From the NCBI GenBank assembly GCA_035582835.1, contig JAYKAV010002353.1:124001-188000 (forward strand): a DNA stretch of 64,000 bases, in the 5' to 3' direction. The notes under the pieces are model-generated. The model saw nothing but the letters and a program-made list of their open reading frames with translations. It was not told the DNA's origin and did no database searches. The DNA comes from Phoebastria nigripes. Lineage: Eukaryota > Chordata > Aves > Procellariiformes > Diomedeidae. This document shows, in pieces, positions 27,710 through 40,000 of the stretch. A program made the position numbers and the translations under genes. Position 1 is the first letter of the stretch; the number at the start of each line of letters is the position of its first letter.

Positions 27710-29612
27710 AAACAAAAAAACCAAAAGCCAAAGGTTTAATTCTATACATGAAGAAGCTATTTTAGAAACCAGACAACCCTGCTAAGTGTAAAAATATTCA
27801 ACAATCACCAGGGGAAAAACAAACAAACAAACAAACAGCAATAATAGAAAAGGTCATCTCAGCTCTTTTACCTCCCTCATACAAGAAACTCTTCTTATGA
27901 AACTGTGCATATGTCACTGCAACTGTATCTGGTGAGATGATAAAGATTATTTTGACCTATTTTGACATTCGTAGGTTTAGAACATAAAGTTCTAGTTTAA
28001 AGGAAACAATGAATGAAAAGGTCTCAAGGATACACGCTAAAGTGCAAGTCCACACAGAAAAAAAATTGTCATAGATCAAAATAATCCTTATAAAGCAAAT
28101 GCTTTACATTCTTATGAAAAAAAATGCTTTGCTTAAGATTTTTCTTTCCCCTGGTAACCACATTAAGTCCTTCCACTTCTTATCACCCCACAGTGTCTTC
28201 TAAAGCANGGGTTTCCAAAGTGGAAGTCTTTGAAGCTTGCTAGGAGCCTCAAAGCAGGACAGATAGGAAAAGAAGTGTCCCCTGCCAGGAGCCCCCCAGC
28301 AGGCATCCCGAGCCCCGGGTGGGCAGTGTTTGGACCCTGGATGGTTCCTTGTCACAGCCCTTCCTTCCCACTGCCGTTCCCCGCTGCCAGACCGTGCTGT
28401 TCAGCCGACTGCAGCTCNGATGTGCAGAGCAGAAGGGCTGGTCCCACCTGCCAAAGGGACATCCCCCCACGTAACAGTTTTGCAGAGCGTAGTTGAAGGG
28501 GCAGTAAGAACTGAATAGTCTGCCTGATCGCATGAGGGACATATGTGAGTACTTGTTTGAGTCTTTCTCTATGTCAGGATGTAGCTCCACAAATACTTTT
28601 TCTCAGAGGCAAAGCCAGTTTAAGAGACTCCTACTTTGGCTTCCAGTCCCTATGCATCTGCCATAGCTCTCAGATGCATCAGTTGTGCACTTTTTCTGAA
28701 AAGTTATTTTTAACCCAGATTATTTCCCAGTCTCGGTGTGCAGAACAGATCCACAGACCACTTGTACCAGTACAATCACAAAGTTGGAGAGCTGAGATGG
28801 GAAGGTGGGAACAAGCAGCCAAGAACAGAGATCTCAGCTGCCTTCACATGTGCAAATAGATCCTGAAAGTGCACACGTGTGCCCTTTTCAAACTCTTCGA
28901 AGTGTTTTTTACTCACACTATAAGAAAGGAATTAAAAAGAAATGAGGTCAAGCCTACCAGTGACGCACTGCTTATTGCTTCANCTTCTCACCTTCCACTA
29001 ACACCATTAGATCAACAGCTACTGTGTAGAAATAAGTGTAGCCATGTCTATACAATAAAGGAAAAAGGTTAGAACAAGTAGAGAAAGAGAGCACAGAGAG
29101 GAGATGAAAAGAAAGAAATTGAAACATGTAACCTTTGGAAAAAGAAAAGAAAATAAATCAAAGCCAAGCATAGCATCCTATTTCAAGTCTGCTTTCTTTC
29201 TGCATGCTATCATGGATATCCTCCTCATCATCATCCTCCTCATAAAAATAAGTATAGTGTGCACAACCNCAAAAATATTTCTGTATAAGGATAAGAGATA
29301 TTGCTACAACAAAAATGTGGTTGTGGAGTTCTNATGTTTGCCCCTTTGCCTTTTTGAGTCATTAGATTGATCTTTCCTCCACATCACACANACAGATTTT
29401 CCCAACAATTCTATTCAATGTTCAGCAGAAAATGATCGGGAGGTGACACAGACAGCCATGCCATATTATGCAGACAACATCTCTAGAACAGCACTGATTG
29501 TAGAGCAGACACATGATTTGTTTGAATGCATCTGTCCTGCCCAGTTGCTAATGTGCATAGCCCTGGCACTCTGTGTACAGAGAAATCACTGACATGGTAA
29601 GAGCATTTGCAT
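27710..29612. other. Non-coding stretch with a GC-richer patch
   Basis: No gene was recognised. Bases 28230-28530 are GC-richer than their surroundings, with several CpGs, and allow frames of about 90-110 codons on both strands, none with a known motif. The start of this patch (28204-28222, GGGTTTCCAAAGTGG) faintly resembles an hAT-type terminal repeat, but no partner end was found. Confidence 0.5.
27817..27836. repeat. (AAAC)5 microsatellite
   Basis: Five perfect copies of AAAC lie just downstream of the assembly gap. Confidence 0.95.
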
Positions 29613-29658
29613 GATTATATCTAAGAAAAACATTAGATTATATCTAAGAAAAACGTTG
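29613..29658. repeat. 23-bp tandem duplication next to CR1
   Basis: The 23-base unit GATTATATCTAAGAAAAACA plus TTA at 29613-29635 is followed directly by a second copy at 29636-29658 differing near its end (CGTTG instead of CATTA). A shorter imperfect repeat, GGTGTTTGG, follows twice (about 29656-29680). The pair lies immediately upstream of the 5' truncation point of the CR1 at 29686, so it may have arisen when the element inserted. Confidence 0.9.
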
Positions 29659-29685
29659 GTGTTTGGCATGATGGTGTTTGGACAT

Positions 29686-30864
29686 GGGAAGGGCTACAGA
29701 TGTCGTCTCTCTGGACCTCTGTAAGGCCTTTGACACGGTCCCCCACAACACCCTTCTCTCTAAANTGGAGAGTACGGATTTGATGGGTGGACTGTCCGGT
29801 GGGTGAGGAATTGCTTGGATGGTCGCATCCAGAGGGTAGTGGTCAACGGCTCAATGTCCAGGTGGAGATCGGTGACAAGTGGCGTCCCACAGGGGTCCGT
29901 ATTGGGACCAGTACTGTTTAATATCTTCATCAACGACATAGTGGGATCAAGTGCACCCTCAGCAAGTTTGCAGATGACACCAAGCTGAGTGGTGCGGTCA
30001 ACATGCCTGAGGGANGGGATGCCATCCAGAGGGACCTGGACAAGCTCGAGGAGTGGGCCCGTGTGAACCTCATGAGGTTCAACAAGGTCAAGTGCNAGGT
30101 CCTGCACCTGGGTTGGGGCAACCCCNGNTATCNATANAGGCTGGGNGANGNAGGGATTGAGAGCAGCCCTNNNNAGAAGGACTTGGGGGTACTGGTGGAT
30201 GGAAAGCTGGACATGAGCCAGCAATGTGCACTCACAACCCAGAAGGCCAACCGTATCCTGGGCTGCATCCAAAGCAGCGTGGCCAGCAGGTCGAGGGAGG
30301 TGATTCTGCCCCTGTACTCTGGTGAGACCCCACCTGGAGTACTGCNTCCAGCTCTGGAGTTCTCAGCACAGGAAAGACACGGACCTGTTGGAGTGGGTCC
30401 AGAGGAGGGCCACNAAAANGATCAGGGAGATGGAATGCCTCTCCTATGAAGAAAGGCTGAGAGAGTTGGGGTTATTCAGCCTGGAGAAGAGAAGGCTTCA
30501 GGGAGACCTCATTGCAGCCTTTCAGTACTTAAAGGGGGCTTATAAGAAAGATGGGGANAAACTTTTTAGCAGGGCCTGTTGTGACAGGACAAGGGGGAAT
30601 GGCTTTAAACTNAAAGAGGGTAGATGTAGACTAGATATAAGGAAGAAATTTTTGATGCTGAGGGTGGTGAAACACTGGCACAGGTTGCCCAGAGAGGTGG
30701 TAGATGCCCCATCCCTGGAAACATTCAAGGTCAGGTTGGATGGGGCTCTGAGCAACCTGATCTAGTTGAAGATGTCCCTGCTCATTGCAGGGGGGGTTGG
30801 ACTAGATGACCTCTAAAGGTCCCTTCCAACCCAAACTATTCTGTGATTCTACAATTCTATGATG
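29686..30864 (+). mobile_element. CR1 LINE, 5'-truncated, with broken reverse transcriptase
   Basis: The copy starts within the ORF2 reverse transcriptase at a peptide reading DVVSLDLCKAFDTVPHN and continues through [16 protein letters not shown] and the catalytic segment SKFADDTKL (29961-29987). The C-terminal part follows, with [23 protein letters not shown] and LPREVVDAPSLETF, and stops at TAG (30763-30765). The untranslated tail contains GTTGGACTAGATGACC and GGTCCCTTCCAACCC and ends in CTGTGATTCTACAATTCTATG. Compared with the CR1 at 36.7 kb, four bases are missing near 29935-29945, which shifts frame just before the FADD motif. Five bases are missing near 30318, where CTCTG should be present twice. 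At least two frameshifts make it non-functional. Twelve ambiguous bases cluster at 30096-30174. Confidence 0.95.
29690..30765 (+). pseudogene. CR1 ORF2 reverse transcriptase fragment
   Basis: This is the remnant coding part of the CR1 above. In intact elements ORF2 encodes an endonuclease and a reverse transcriptase that copies element RNA into DNA at the nicked target. Here the endonuclease and the N-terminal RT part are absent through 5' truncation. The RT core frame is open at about 29803-29988. After the first shift the FADDTKL and thumb region is open at 30003-30449. After the second shift the C-terminus is open at 30322-30765. The FADD metal-binding pair is preserved, unlike in the 36-kb copy. 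Confidence 0.9.
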
Positions 30865-33800
30865 AGATTAAACGAATTATGATCAAATGATTTTACCACT
30901 GTATTTTTATTCATTCTGGGGAAGGATGCTTTAAGGACCACCAATGTTCACTGTGAGCTTTTCAGGTCAACAATATTTCCATTAACACTCCTAACAAACC
31001 CAGAGTCTTATTTTCATCAGCTAATGTGCAATGTGCATGCCAACAGGCGACACTGCAAACCACCGGCAGACACACAGGAGGCAAATACATCCCCACGGAA
31101 GGTTGCTCTTCCTTCAGCTAATGTGTGCCATTCCCTGGCAGACATCTGCATGCCAAAAGTCAGGGTTTTGTCAACCCCACCTGATTNAGCAGAGGGCATG
31201 GGAAGCCCTGGATCTTCCCCTTCCCCCAGCCTGGCTCCACTCGCTCAGTAGTCAGCTGCAGCAGGTACCTGTGGCCCTGAAAACTGCACTGATTATTTTG
31301 TTGCCTCATGCACCGAGCACAGCATTATTAAGGCTGACAGATACAAAGACACATCTCTTGCCTTGCATACGTGTATCACCGAGGCGGACAGATCATTGAG
31401 GGGATCTGTAAGTCCACAGCTGCTCTGGTATTAGAGGCAGAGTGCAAGGCANCGACTTACAGAGAGATGGCTAACCCCCCGCTCCCCGCACAGGCACCTC
31501 CGAACCCTGCAACTAGGCAGGACTGGCGCTACCCTCCTGCACGCTCTGCAGATAGACCCGCTTCCACTTAACTGCGGACAATTCCTCCTATGCTTTAAAG
31601 GCTATGAAGGAGAATATGCTTCTGGACAGAGATGTAGCAATTTACCATGTATCATAAATTACAGAGGAGAAAGCATGCAATTTATAGTTTGCTTTTCCTA
31701 CATTCATGTGCCATATGCAGGCTCAGTAAAGTATGGCTGTGTGATTAAGCAATCCCAGCTGCTAAACTGATACAGCAAGGAAAACATCCAAGGATTTCTC
31801 TTTTTTCCCTCATGAAAAGGGCGGGAAAACCAACATAATTTGACACAATTGTTCCATTTGACTGACACTTCATTTTGCTCATCCATACGAAAAACAAAAG
31901 GCTACATTAATAGCAACTGTAGCAACTAGCTTTTTTCTCCAGGAACTGACTGCCTTGAGCNGGGGCAGAGTTCCCTCACCATCCAGGCACGTGGTAGAAG
32001 AGCAACAGCACATCTTCCCCCAGCAGGTTTCTAGCCTCTCAGCCTTTTCTTTATTTCCCCAGCGGGAAGCACATAGAGAATTTGGCCTCATTTGCAAATA
32101 CTTTCAGGAGTGCCCACACTGCAGTTGCCAGAGNCTTTATTCCCAGTTCCAGTGCAGCACACGTAACACAGCTACGGCTGTGCGTGGGGCAGCAATACAC
32201 TAGAGATCATTTCAGTGGGAAGCAGTATTTCTCTTGTGAAAAGCGCTGGCCCCTGCAGTTTCACTCCATGCTGCGCCATAGCCCGAAGAGTAGAACAGGT
32301 AGTAGCTGTTACACATGCATGCATTTTGCCCCCTGCTTCATGACTGATGTAGTGGTCTTGATGATTAAAGAGAAATCTGTCTTGGAGTTTCAGGAGATGA
32401 GTTTTTCACTTAAGGACAGATAAGCTGGCAGCTATTAGAGGGAAGTCCAACCAGTGCTCTCCATGGCATCTCACATGGCAGGTCAAGCCCTAATGCATAC
32501 AATCCCTTACATCTGGGCTAGTCTCCCTTTTTTAAAATTTGAACAAAGCTAAGCAAGAGAAATACTAAAACAGCATGCTCCACTGGTTTCCTTTACTTCT
32601 TCAAAATGCTGGTACTGGATGACTTTTGAATTTTTACTTTCTTGAAGTAGAAATAATCAAAGACTTTGAAGCTACAGACTATTTGTGACACAAAGTAATT
32701 ATATCATGTCCTTCTCTTAAGCACACTGACAAAACCATGGATGTGCTGGACAGGCTAATTTCCTCAGCAACGGCAAACCAAGGCCAACAGTCAGCAATCA
32801 CATTAAACTGTTTGTTGCGGGCTACCTTGCCTTTACCTTCGGCATACTCTGGCAGCTCTCACTACTCAGTCTGACTCAGTATTTCAAAAGCACTGTTCCC
32901 ACACCTTCCTACATATACTTGGCACAGCCCTTTGACCTGCTTCAGCACTAGAAACCTATGTAGCTAACACTTGGTGAGAAGGAGCTTGAGAAGGCTATGA
33001 AAAACATTTTTTAGTCTAACTAGTGGTTCCCAAGCAGTCTGGACCAACAGATTGCTGTCAGACCCTGACATTTCTCCTGAACCACTAAGTACTGTGCCAC
33101 TAAGCAATGTGCCTACCACCAGCCAAGGGACACATTGAGTTATAGGCAGAAGAGAAGTGATGACTCCCAAATGAGAAGGAAAGTGAAAGTATTCACCAAA
33201 TGAGTTCCAGACTGAAATGACATAATCCATGGGACTTATTCTAGAAGACCATTACCTAAAATACTAATTATGAAACAGGGCAAATAAATCAAAGTCATGT
33301 AATATAAACATTGCAGGAAAGAAAGGCATGAGATGTATAAATTTTTTAACTTATCAAAAAGAAGAGTCTTACAACTACATTCACGTATGATGAAAGATGT
33401 AAATAAACTTTAGCAAGAGGTCAGCCTTTTTGTGCTAAATCTTCCCTAAGCTTCCCTAAAGATGTCAGTTCTGGGATGAAGAGGGTGTCCCTTTGTGCCT
33501 GTAACTGGGAACTGAGCATGAATATGAGTCATTGCAAGAAGAACACTGCTCCAGGGCTAGGCCCATCTTTTATTACCTAATCACTAAAATTAAGCTGCTT
33601 TATTACAAATATGATAAGTTGTTACAATTACGGTATCACCCTGTTTCCAGGAAGATTCAGTCTAAGCTTAAGCCTGATTTTTATAGCCTGTGGTTCCCTA
33701 AATCATGATCTTGTTTGGTAGCCTGTTATACTTATGTGGACAAAAAGTTTATTCCTTCTACCGTTTCTTACCTGTGACTATTTTGTTTGACTTTTCTTCC

Positions 33801-36087
33801 CTTGATCTCTCTTTTTGGTCTGTTCTAAGTGCAACGCAAAAGGCAATAACTTTCACAGCACGCTATAAAAGTCCTCCAAAAGTCATTGCTACACCCTCTT
33901 TAGCATATTAGGAACTTACTCTGTGTCTTTCTTACCTCTATGTCTTACTCCATGTTTTTTTCACTTCAGCCACTGGTATGAGAGGGTTTGAGGCTCTGAG
34001 GTACTGTTTAAGGCACTCTGCTGTGCTATATTAGAGCCAGGGGAGGTGTCAGCACTGTCAGCTGTTTGCTTCCATGGGACAGCTTTGTACCACTTTCTGT
34101 AGCCTCAAAGACTTCCAGGAATCTCCTGACAACAATTTAAAGACTACTAGAACCAAGCCAACCAGCACGTATCAGTTAGCACCTAGAAAGTCAATGAGTA
34201 AACTTCCTCATTTTTTCCTTGAACCCAACTCAGAATTATGTATTACCTAAATCCCTCAACCTCTCCCTAACTTCTTCATCCCCAGATAGCATTACTCGCA
34301 TTGCCAATCTGCATGCAGCTGCTGAGACTTCCCACTTTAAAACAGTGTCAAGACACTGATGATGTTTTGACAGTGCAGGCTGTAATGTTGAAGATTTGAC
34401 ACAGCTTAGAAAAAGGTAGAAAGAAATGTATTTCAAATACAGGAGCAACCAGTTTTAAAATGTTTCATCAAGAAGAGCCAGGCCATCATGGTAACAAACC
34501 ATCCATAGACATAGAAATGCTGGCTGGTAAAGTAGGTTATTTTAAGACAGCATCTTCTTGATACAGAAACTCTGCAGTACATATTATCATGCACTAAGGC
34601 TCAGATTTTGAAAATATGATTGTCTAGAGTCAGCTTCCTAAATCAAATGTAAGTGCCATACTTCCCAAGTGCCGAACACCAGCAAGTCCTGCTGCAATGC
34701 CTTCTACTTCTGTGGCGTGTTGACTTTAGTATATTGAATACTTTGATAAAACCAATCCATTTATTTAGATGTCTAAATAAGGGCTGAGCTAGCATACCAA
34801 ATTTCAGACTGATGAAAATTATTTTCCATCAAAACATGAAATGTCTCTGTGGTGAAAATGCTGACACATTCTTAACAGTAACAGCAGATCAAAATCCTAG
34901 AATAGAGTGCATTTTTACTTGTTCTCAGAAAAACAGTTAATTTCATTAAACCCATTACGACCGCCGTTTGAATCCCCTATTACATGAGTGCTCAACGTGA
35001 CTTGGCAAGCAGGGTTTTTTTAAATGTATGTGTGCAGTTCCTGAGCAAATGAGTAGATAATGGACATTTTTTCTAGAAGCAAAACCATGGCCAGAGGGTG
35101 CCCTTAGAGCAGTAAAATCACATAACTTTGTGTATCTGAGAGACAAGTCAGAATTTCTGACATTTGTTCAAACCATCCACACCTCCAACATATGACTGCC
35201 AACAGGGGTTTAGGGAGCAGAGAGGCAGGGAAGCTGAACTGGGCACTGTGAGAGGCAGAAAGTCATGTATTTATTAGTAGATCCACAGTCAGCCAGGGCC
35301 TAGCAAATCTCTACCTCTTTTATTTTAAGAAACAAACACAAGATACAAAACCTGTATTTTTACAAAACAAAGTATGGTGTAGAATATGGATATATTTTGA
35401 GGCGTAAGCAATATGGGTATGTTTTTGACTGGCTCCTTACGTTTAACTCATTGCTTCCCAAGCTCAGCCCTTGATTTTTCTCCTGCTGTCGATGGTGGCT
35501 GCTTGGGCACTTTCCATATTAGGTTGCACTTTGGTTTTATTTCAATAAGACACTGGACTGTAATAACCAAAATGTTAAGGATGGATTCTTAGCAAACAAC
35601 NAAGACTTGTATTTCGAAATAAAATGGTACCATACCACCTGTGCCATTTACAAAATGTTGCATCATGTTGTCATGGATTAACCACAGCATGTTGCTGCGA
35701 CTCAGCTGAATTCTTAGTTGCAACATACTCTCTGAGCCAATGGCATAGACATAACGAGAAGAGGGAAAGAATCTGATGATTTTTTTTTTCTGGCTAGACA
35801 CAGTGGATAGAAAATATAACAGTAAAGCTGTGGCAGCTNGAGTTATTTGCTGTGATAAAGCAAGCATTTCAAGGCTGTAAGAGGAATCAGACAGATGATA
35901 AACTAATTCAGAATTCTTAATTCGGCCAGCCTTGTCATATTTGTGACCGTTTCATGTATGCCCTTAGTGCATGTGAAACTCATCCACAGCATTGATTAAA
36001 TTCTTCACTCCGCATTCAAGACTTTCATGCTTCTTTGGCAGCACACAGAAGGAATCAAGCAACCTTTAACAGGGGAGTTGAACAGTA
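30865..36087. other. Unique non-coding stretch between two CR1 copies
   Basis: No gene or clear mobile element was recognised. Bases 31020-31570 are GC-richer, with frames up to about 120 codons that contain no known domain. The rest is AT-rich with short random frames. A 9-bp-arm palindrome lies at 34771-34790. Confidence 0.55.
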
Positions 36088-37020
36088 GCCATGAAGTTGG
36101 TGCAGCTAGCTTCTGCACTACTGCGGGAGATGGCGGAAGTGCTCACCGAGCCACTTGCAATCATTTATCAGCAGTCCTGGCTAACCAGGGAGGTCCCAGT
36201 TGACCAGATGTTAGCAAATGACGCCCATGTACAAGGAGGGCCGGAAGGAGGATCCAGGGAACTACAGGCCTGTCAGTCTGACCTCGGTGCCGGGGAAGGT
36301 TATGGAGCAGATCATCCTGAGTGCCATCACGTGACACGTACAGGACAACCAGGTGATCAGGCCCAGTCAGCATGAGTTTATGAAAGGCAGGTCCTGCTTG
36401 ACTAACCTGATCTCCTTCTATGACAAGGTGACCTGCTTAGTGGATGAGGGAAAGGCTGTGGATGTGGTCTACCTGGACTTCAGTAAAGCCTTTGACACTG
36501 TTTCCTACAGCATTCTCCTGGAGAAACTGGCTGCTTATGGCTTGGACGGGCATACTCTTCGCTGGNTAAAAANCTGGCTGGATGGCCGGGCCCAAAGAGT
36601 TGTGGTGAATGGAATTAAATCTAGTTGGTGGCCAGTCACAAGTGGTGTTCCCCAGGGCTCAGTATTGGGGCCAGTTCTGTTTAATAACTTTATCAATGAT
36701 CTGGATAAGGGGATCGAGTGCGCCCTCAGTAAGTGTGCAGATGACACCAAGTTGGGCAGGAGTGTTGATCTGCTTGAGGGTAGGAAGGCTCTACAGAGGG
36801 ATCTGGACAGGCTGGATTGATGGGCCGAGGCCAATTGTATAAGGTTCAACAAGGCTAAGGAGGTATTTAAAAGACATGTACACGTGGTACTTAGGGACAT
36901 GGTTTAGAGGTGGACTTGGTAGTGTTAGGTTAACTGTTAGACTCAATGGTCTTAAGGGTGTTTTCCATCCTAAATGATTCTATGATTCTACAAAGAAATT
37001 CTATGATTCTATGATTCTAC
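36088..37020 (+). mobile_element. CR1 LINE with a large internal deletion
   Basis: The copy begins in the RT domain (LREMAEVLTEPLAIIYQQSW at about 36121-36180). It continues through [61 protein letters not shown] and [10 protein letters not shown]. At about 36858 the RT sequence ends inside AACAAGGCTAAG and joins directly to a CR1 3' tail (GAGGTATTTAAAAGACATG, then ACTTAGGGACATGGTTTAG). The part encoding the RT C-terminus, present in the 30-kb copy, is missing. The tail ends in ATTCTATG repeats (36975-37020). Its subfamily differs from that of the 30-kb copy by its 3' tail. Stops and a frameshift near 36218 make it non-functional. Confidence 0.95.
36121..36858 (+). pseudogene. CR1 ORF2 reverse transcriptase fragment, internally deleted
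   Basis: This is decayed RT coding sequence. A two-base loss near 36218 shifts the frame after VDQMLAN. An in-frame TGA lies at 36332-36334, between SAIT and HVQDNQ. The main open part runs from about 36353 to a TGA at 36818-36820. The conserved phenylalanine before the catalytic aspartates is replaced by cysteine (codon TGT, 36734-36736, CADD instead of FADD). The TGA at 36818 sits where related elements have CGA, so it probably arose by CpG decay. Confidence 0.9.
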
Positions 37021-40000
37021 TCTGTCCTGGAGCCTTCAGTGTAGAAAAGGCATGCCAGAAGTTTGCTAGAGTAAGAGATCTATGATACATGCTGCATTAA
37101 TGCTCAGAGGCTATCACCAATTGACTAGAGAGGCAAAAGAACCCTCCCTAAACCAAAATGCATTCTCCTGTCAGGAACAATACAATAAATATAAGACTCC
37201 TAATAGAGTATTATTTTCCTTTCTTTCAGCTCATCTGCCTGAAGTCCCAGAAAGAGGATGCTGTACTGCAGAATTGTCCGTGATTCTGGTGTTCCCATTC
37301 CTACCAGAAACTCTTGCATTTGNGAGGATGAGCGTACCAGCTCTCTTGAGGGTATGAAACACTCTGCCTCCAACACGCACATGTGCATAAAGCATAGCAT
37401 GATCCAACCAGTATTAAAACAATGATTGTCATAGTAACCTGCGGATAACTGTTGCTCAGTGAATATGCTTTGCATTGCTCGTCCAGTCTCCTGTGGAGTC
37501 CAGCAGAGTTTCTTCCTCATCCTCCAGGGTGCCTGTGGAGTAATGAGGACCAGGCAGACACATACCTATAGTATTGATGGCCATTCTGTTAGTTGCGTTA
37601 GGCACAACAGATACTCAGTGACTGAGGCAAGCAGCTGGCTGAAGAACTGAATGCTCAGAGGACTGAAGTGATGCTGGCAAGGAGAAAAGCGGATGGAAAT
37701 ACACAAATTCTTCCATAATAGCACTCCCCATGATGAATGTCTGCCCTGAGATCACTAAGACCTTCAGTAACTAGGCTGTTCCCCTGGATTTATGAGTGTT
37801 TCTAAATATCTAACTGTACCGCTGCTATAAAAACACCTTCCTCTTTCCAGGGCTTAAAGAAGGTTGGACTTCATTTTGTCAAATGAAGGCTGAACTGTAA
37901 TGCCCTCATATGTAAAGCCTCCTTATTATTTACATAGCTATAGTTCTGAGTAGTCTTTACAATTCACCTCTCTCTTCATGACACTTTTAATCTTTAAAGG
38001 AACTAATTGAGAAATCAGTATCATGTGATTAAGTGCATCACTACCTGCCTGCCCTGTTAAATGATGAGTCAAATTCAATAATATCAAGACCTCCTTTTTA
38101 AAAGCCNATTGTCACGCAACCATCTTCTTTTGATCCTCCAGAAAACCTATATCCCACTACAGCAATAGGACTGCCATTTTCAACAGTGAAATTCATAAAA
38201 ACATTAGAGCTTTTTCCTGACATCACACTCAGAGCTGGAATTAACTCCTAGAAGAGAAAACAGATTCTCAGCCTTCAAAGAAAATTGCAAAAGCTGCTGT
38301 TCCTCAGGAAACCTAAAGTATAATATAGTTCTGTTATTATTTTGGAAGTGGAAAAGAGAGACTAATTGTCACTGACATGCACTTTTAGGTTTTGCAATGT
38401 ACCTGAGTAATACGGAAATGAACCCACAAGCAAAGAAAGATCCGCCTTTGCTCTTCTTTGTGGAGTGCTTTGGCTCTACAGATCAAAGCATAACTGCAAG
38501 TTACTTGAACTACCTACAAGTGAAGAGNGAAATGCATGAAATGATGGATATGAATGTCGAGACGGTCAGAAAGCAGAAAGCCAGAAGAAAATCTTGTTGG
38601 CTTTGTTGATCCTCACCGACGGACATAGCCAAGCCAAAGCCAAGTTTAGCTCAAGCCACTTTTGCAATTTCTTTGGCTCTTTTTTCCCTTCTGTGCAAGG
38701 TACAGATCACATCTGTTATCACATTTCTTGTCAGAGCCTGAACTAGGAAAANAGTTATGAATTTTCTCTCTTTTTCATAAATTACAGCTGCAGGAATGAA
38801 GCTGTTACATGCCACAAAAGCAGCATTTCCTCAAAGCCACCAAAAAGGCCCTTTAATATAGAATTGTTTTGAACTAAAGCCATCACCGCTATTGCAGTTA
38901 CAGACTCCAAAATGCTCTTTTTAATCTTTAACAGAGATTTATGGCTCCACAGTTCTATAACTTTCTGTGAAGAAATCACAATCTTTAGTCTTGTTACTAT
39001 CAAGGTTTCTATGGAAAATTCTTTTCTTCTTTGGAAACCAATGACAGATTAAAGATTATATATACACCCACATGCACATAAANGCATTTTTTGGTTTACT
39101 GGATATATTCACCTCCTTTCTGAGAGAAATATAAAAAAGCCTGAGCATGGGAAACTATATGTGAAAAGAGAAGGCGACTTAGAGGCTGTCTCGTAAACCA
39201 GGTATTACGCTACCTGCGCATTTTCAAACACTCCTTGGCACGACTGTTGCGCTTTGGAGCATTACAACCTGGTTTCCACAGGTAGGGGTGTATACAACAC
39301 AGCCTGAGCTCTGCTAGCTTTGAGCCCTCTGACTAGCTTCAGCTCTAAGTTGCATCTGTGCAGCCTCGCCGAAATCAATGCTCGTGTGCCTGGCTAATTG
39401 CTGGTCATTTTCTCAACGGCAAGTAGTATTGACTCAACAGCAGCTACATGTTTGAACTTTGCCTCCAATCACTGGGGAAGAAGGAAATACATCCAGTCTT
39501 CAGCCTTTTTCAAAAGAATAGAAATGAGTGATAGACACAGCAGCTTGCAAGTGGATAAAGAAAAGGGGTTGCAGTTTTTAATGAATAATAAAATAATGAA
39601 TAACTGAGGGATACTATTTATAGCATACAGGTGCAAATAATCTCTGGTGACAAAGCCCAGCTTTAACCAGACAGTACAATAAAAATGATAATATTAAAAA
39701 AGCAGTAGCAGCAGCTACAGCAATAGGAAAGATGAAAATCAGAAATACATTGTTTTCCAGAAAGGAAATTGTGACTGAAACTAAATAAGAAGCAGGATAA
39801 TACACATGCTTTGCTTAGCGGCCTGCTGTGTAAGACAGTGCTTTAGCAACATGTAATTGTTAACTTAAAGAGTTGCTTTGACATTGTTTATCTGTGTGTA
39901 AGAATACAATATTTAGCAGTATTTCAAATGCTAACAATGCAATTGAAAGGAATGAACTAAAATGAAGAATTCAAAATAGTGTGAGTGTTTAGAAAGATAT

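Noticed and set aside
28204..28225. Possible hAT-type terminal inverted repeat (GGGTTTCCAAAGTGG)
   Set aside because: No matching inverted end or 8-bp target duplication was found downstream.
28249..28590. 113-codon minus-strand frame in the GC-richer patch
   Set aside because: Similar-length frames exist on the other strand, it crosses an N, and no domain is recognisable. Higher GC alone explains fewer stops.
31018..31165. Repeated CAGCTAATGTG and GCATGCCAA words
   Set aside because: They are too short and irregularly spaced to support a tandem or inverted repeat.
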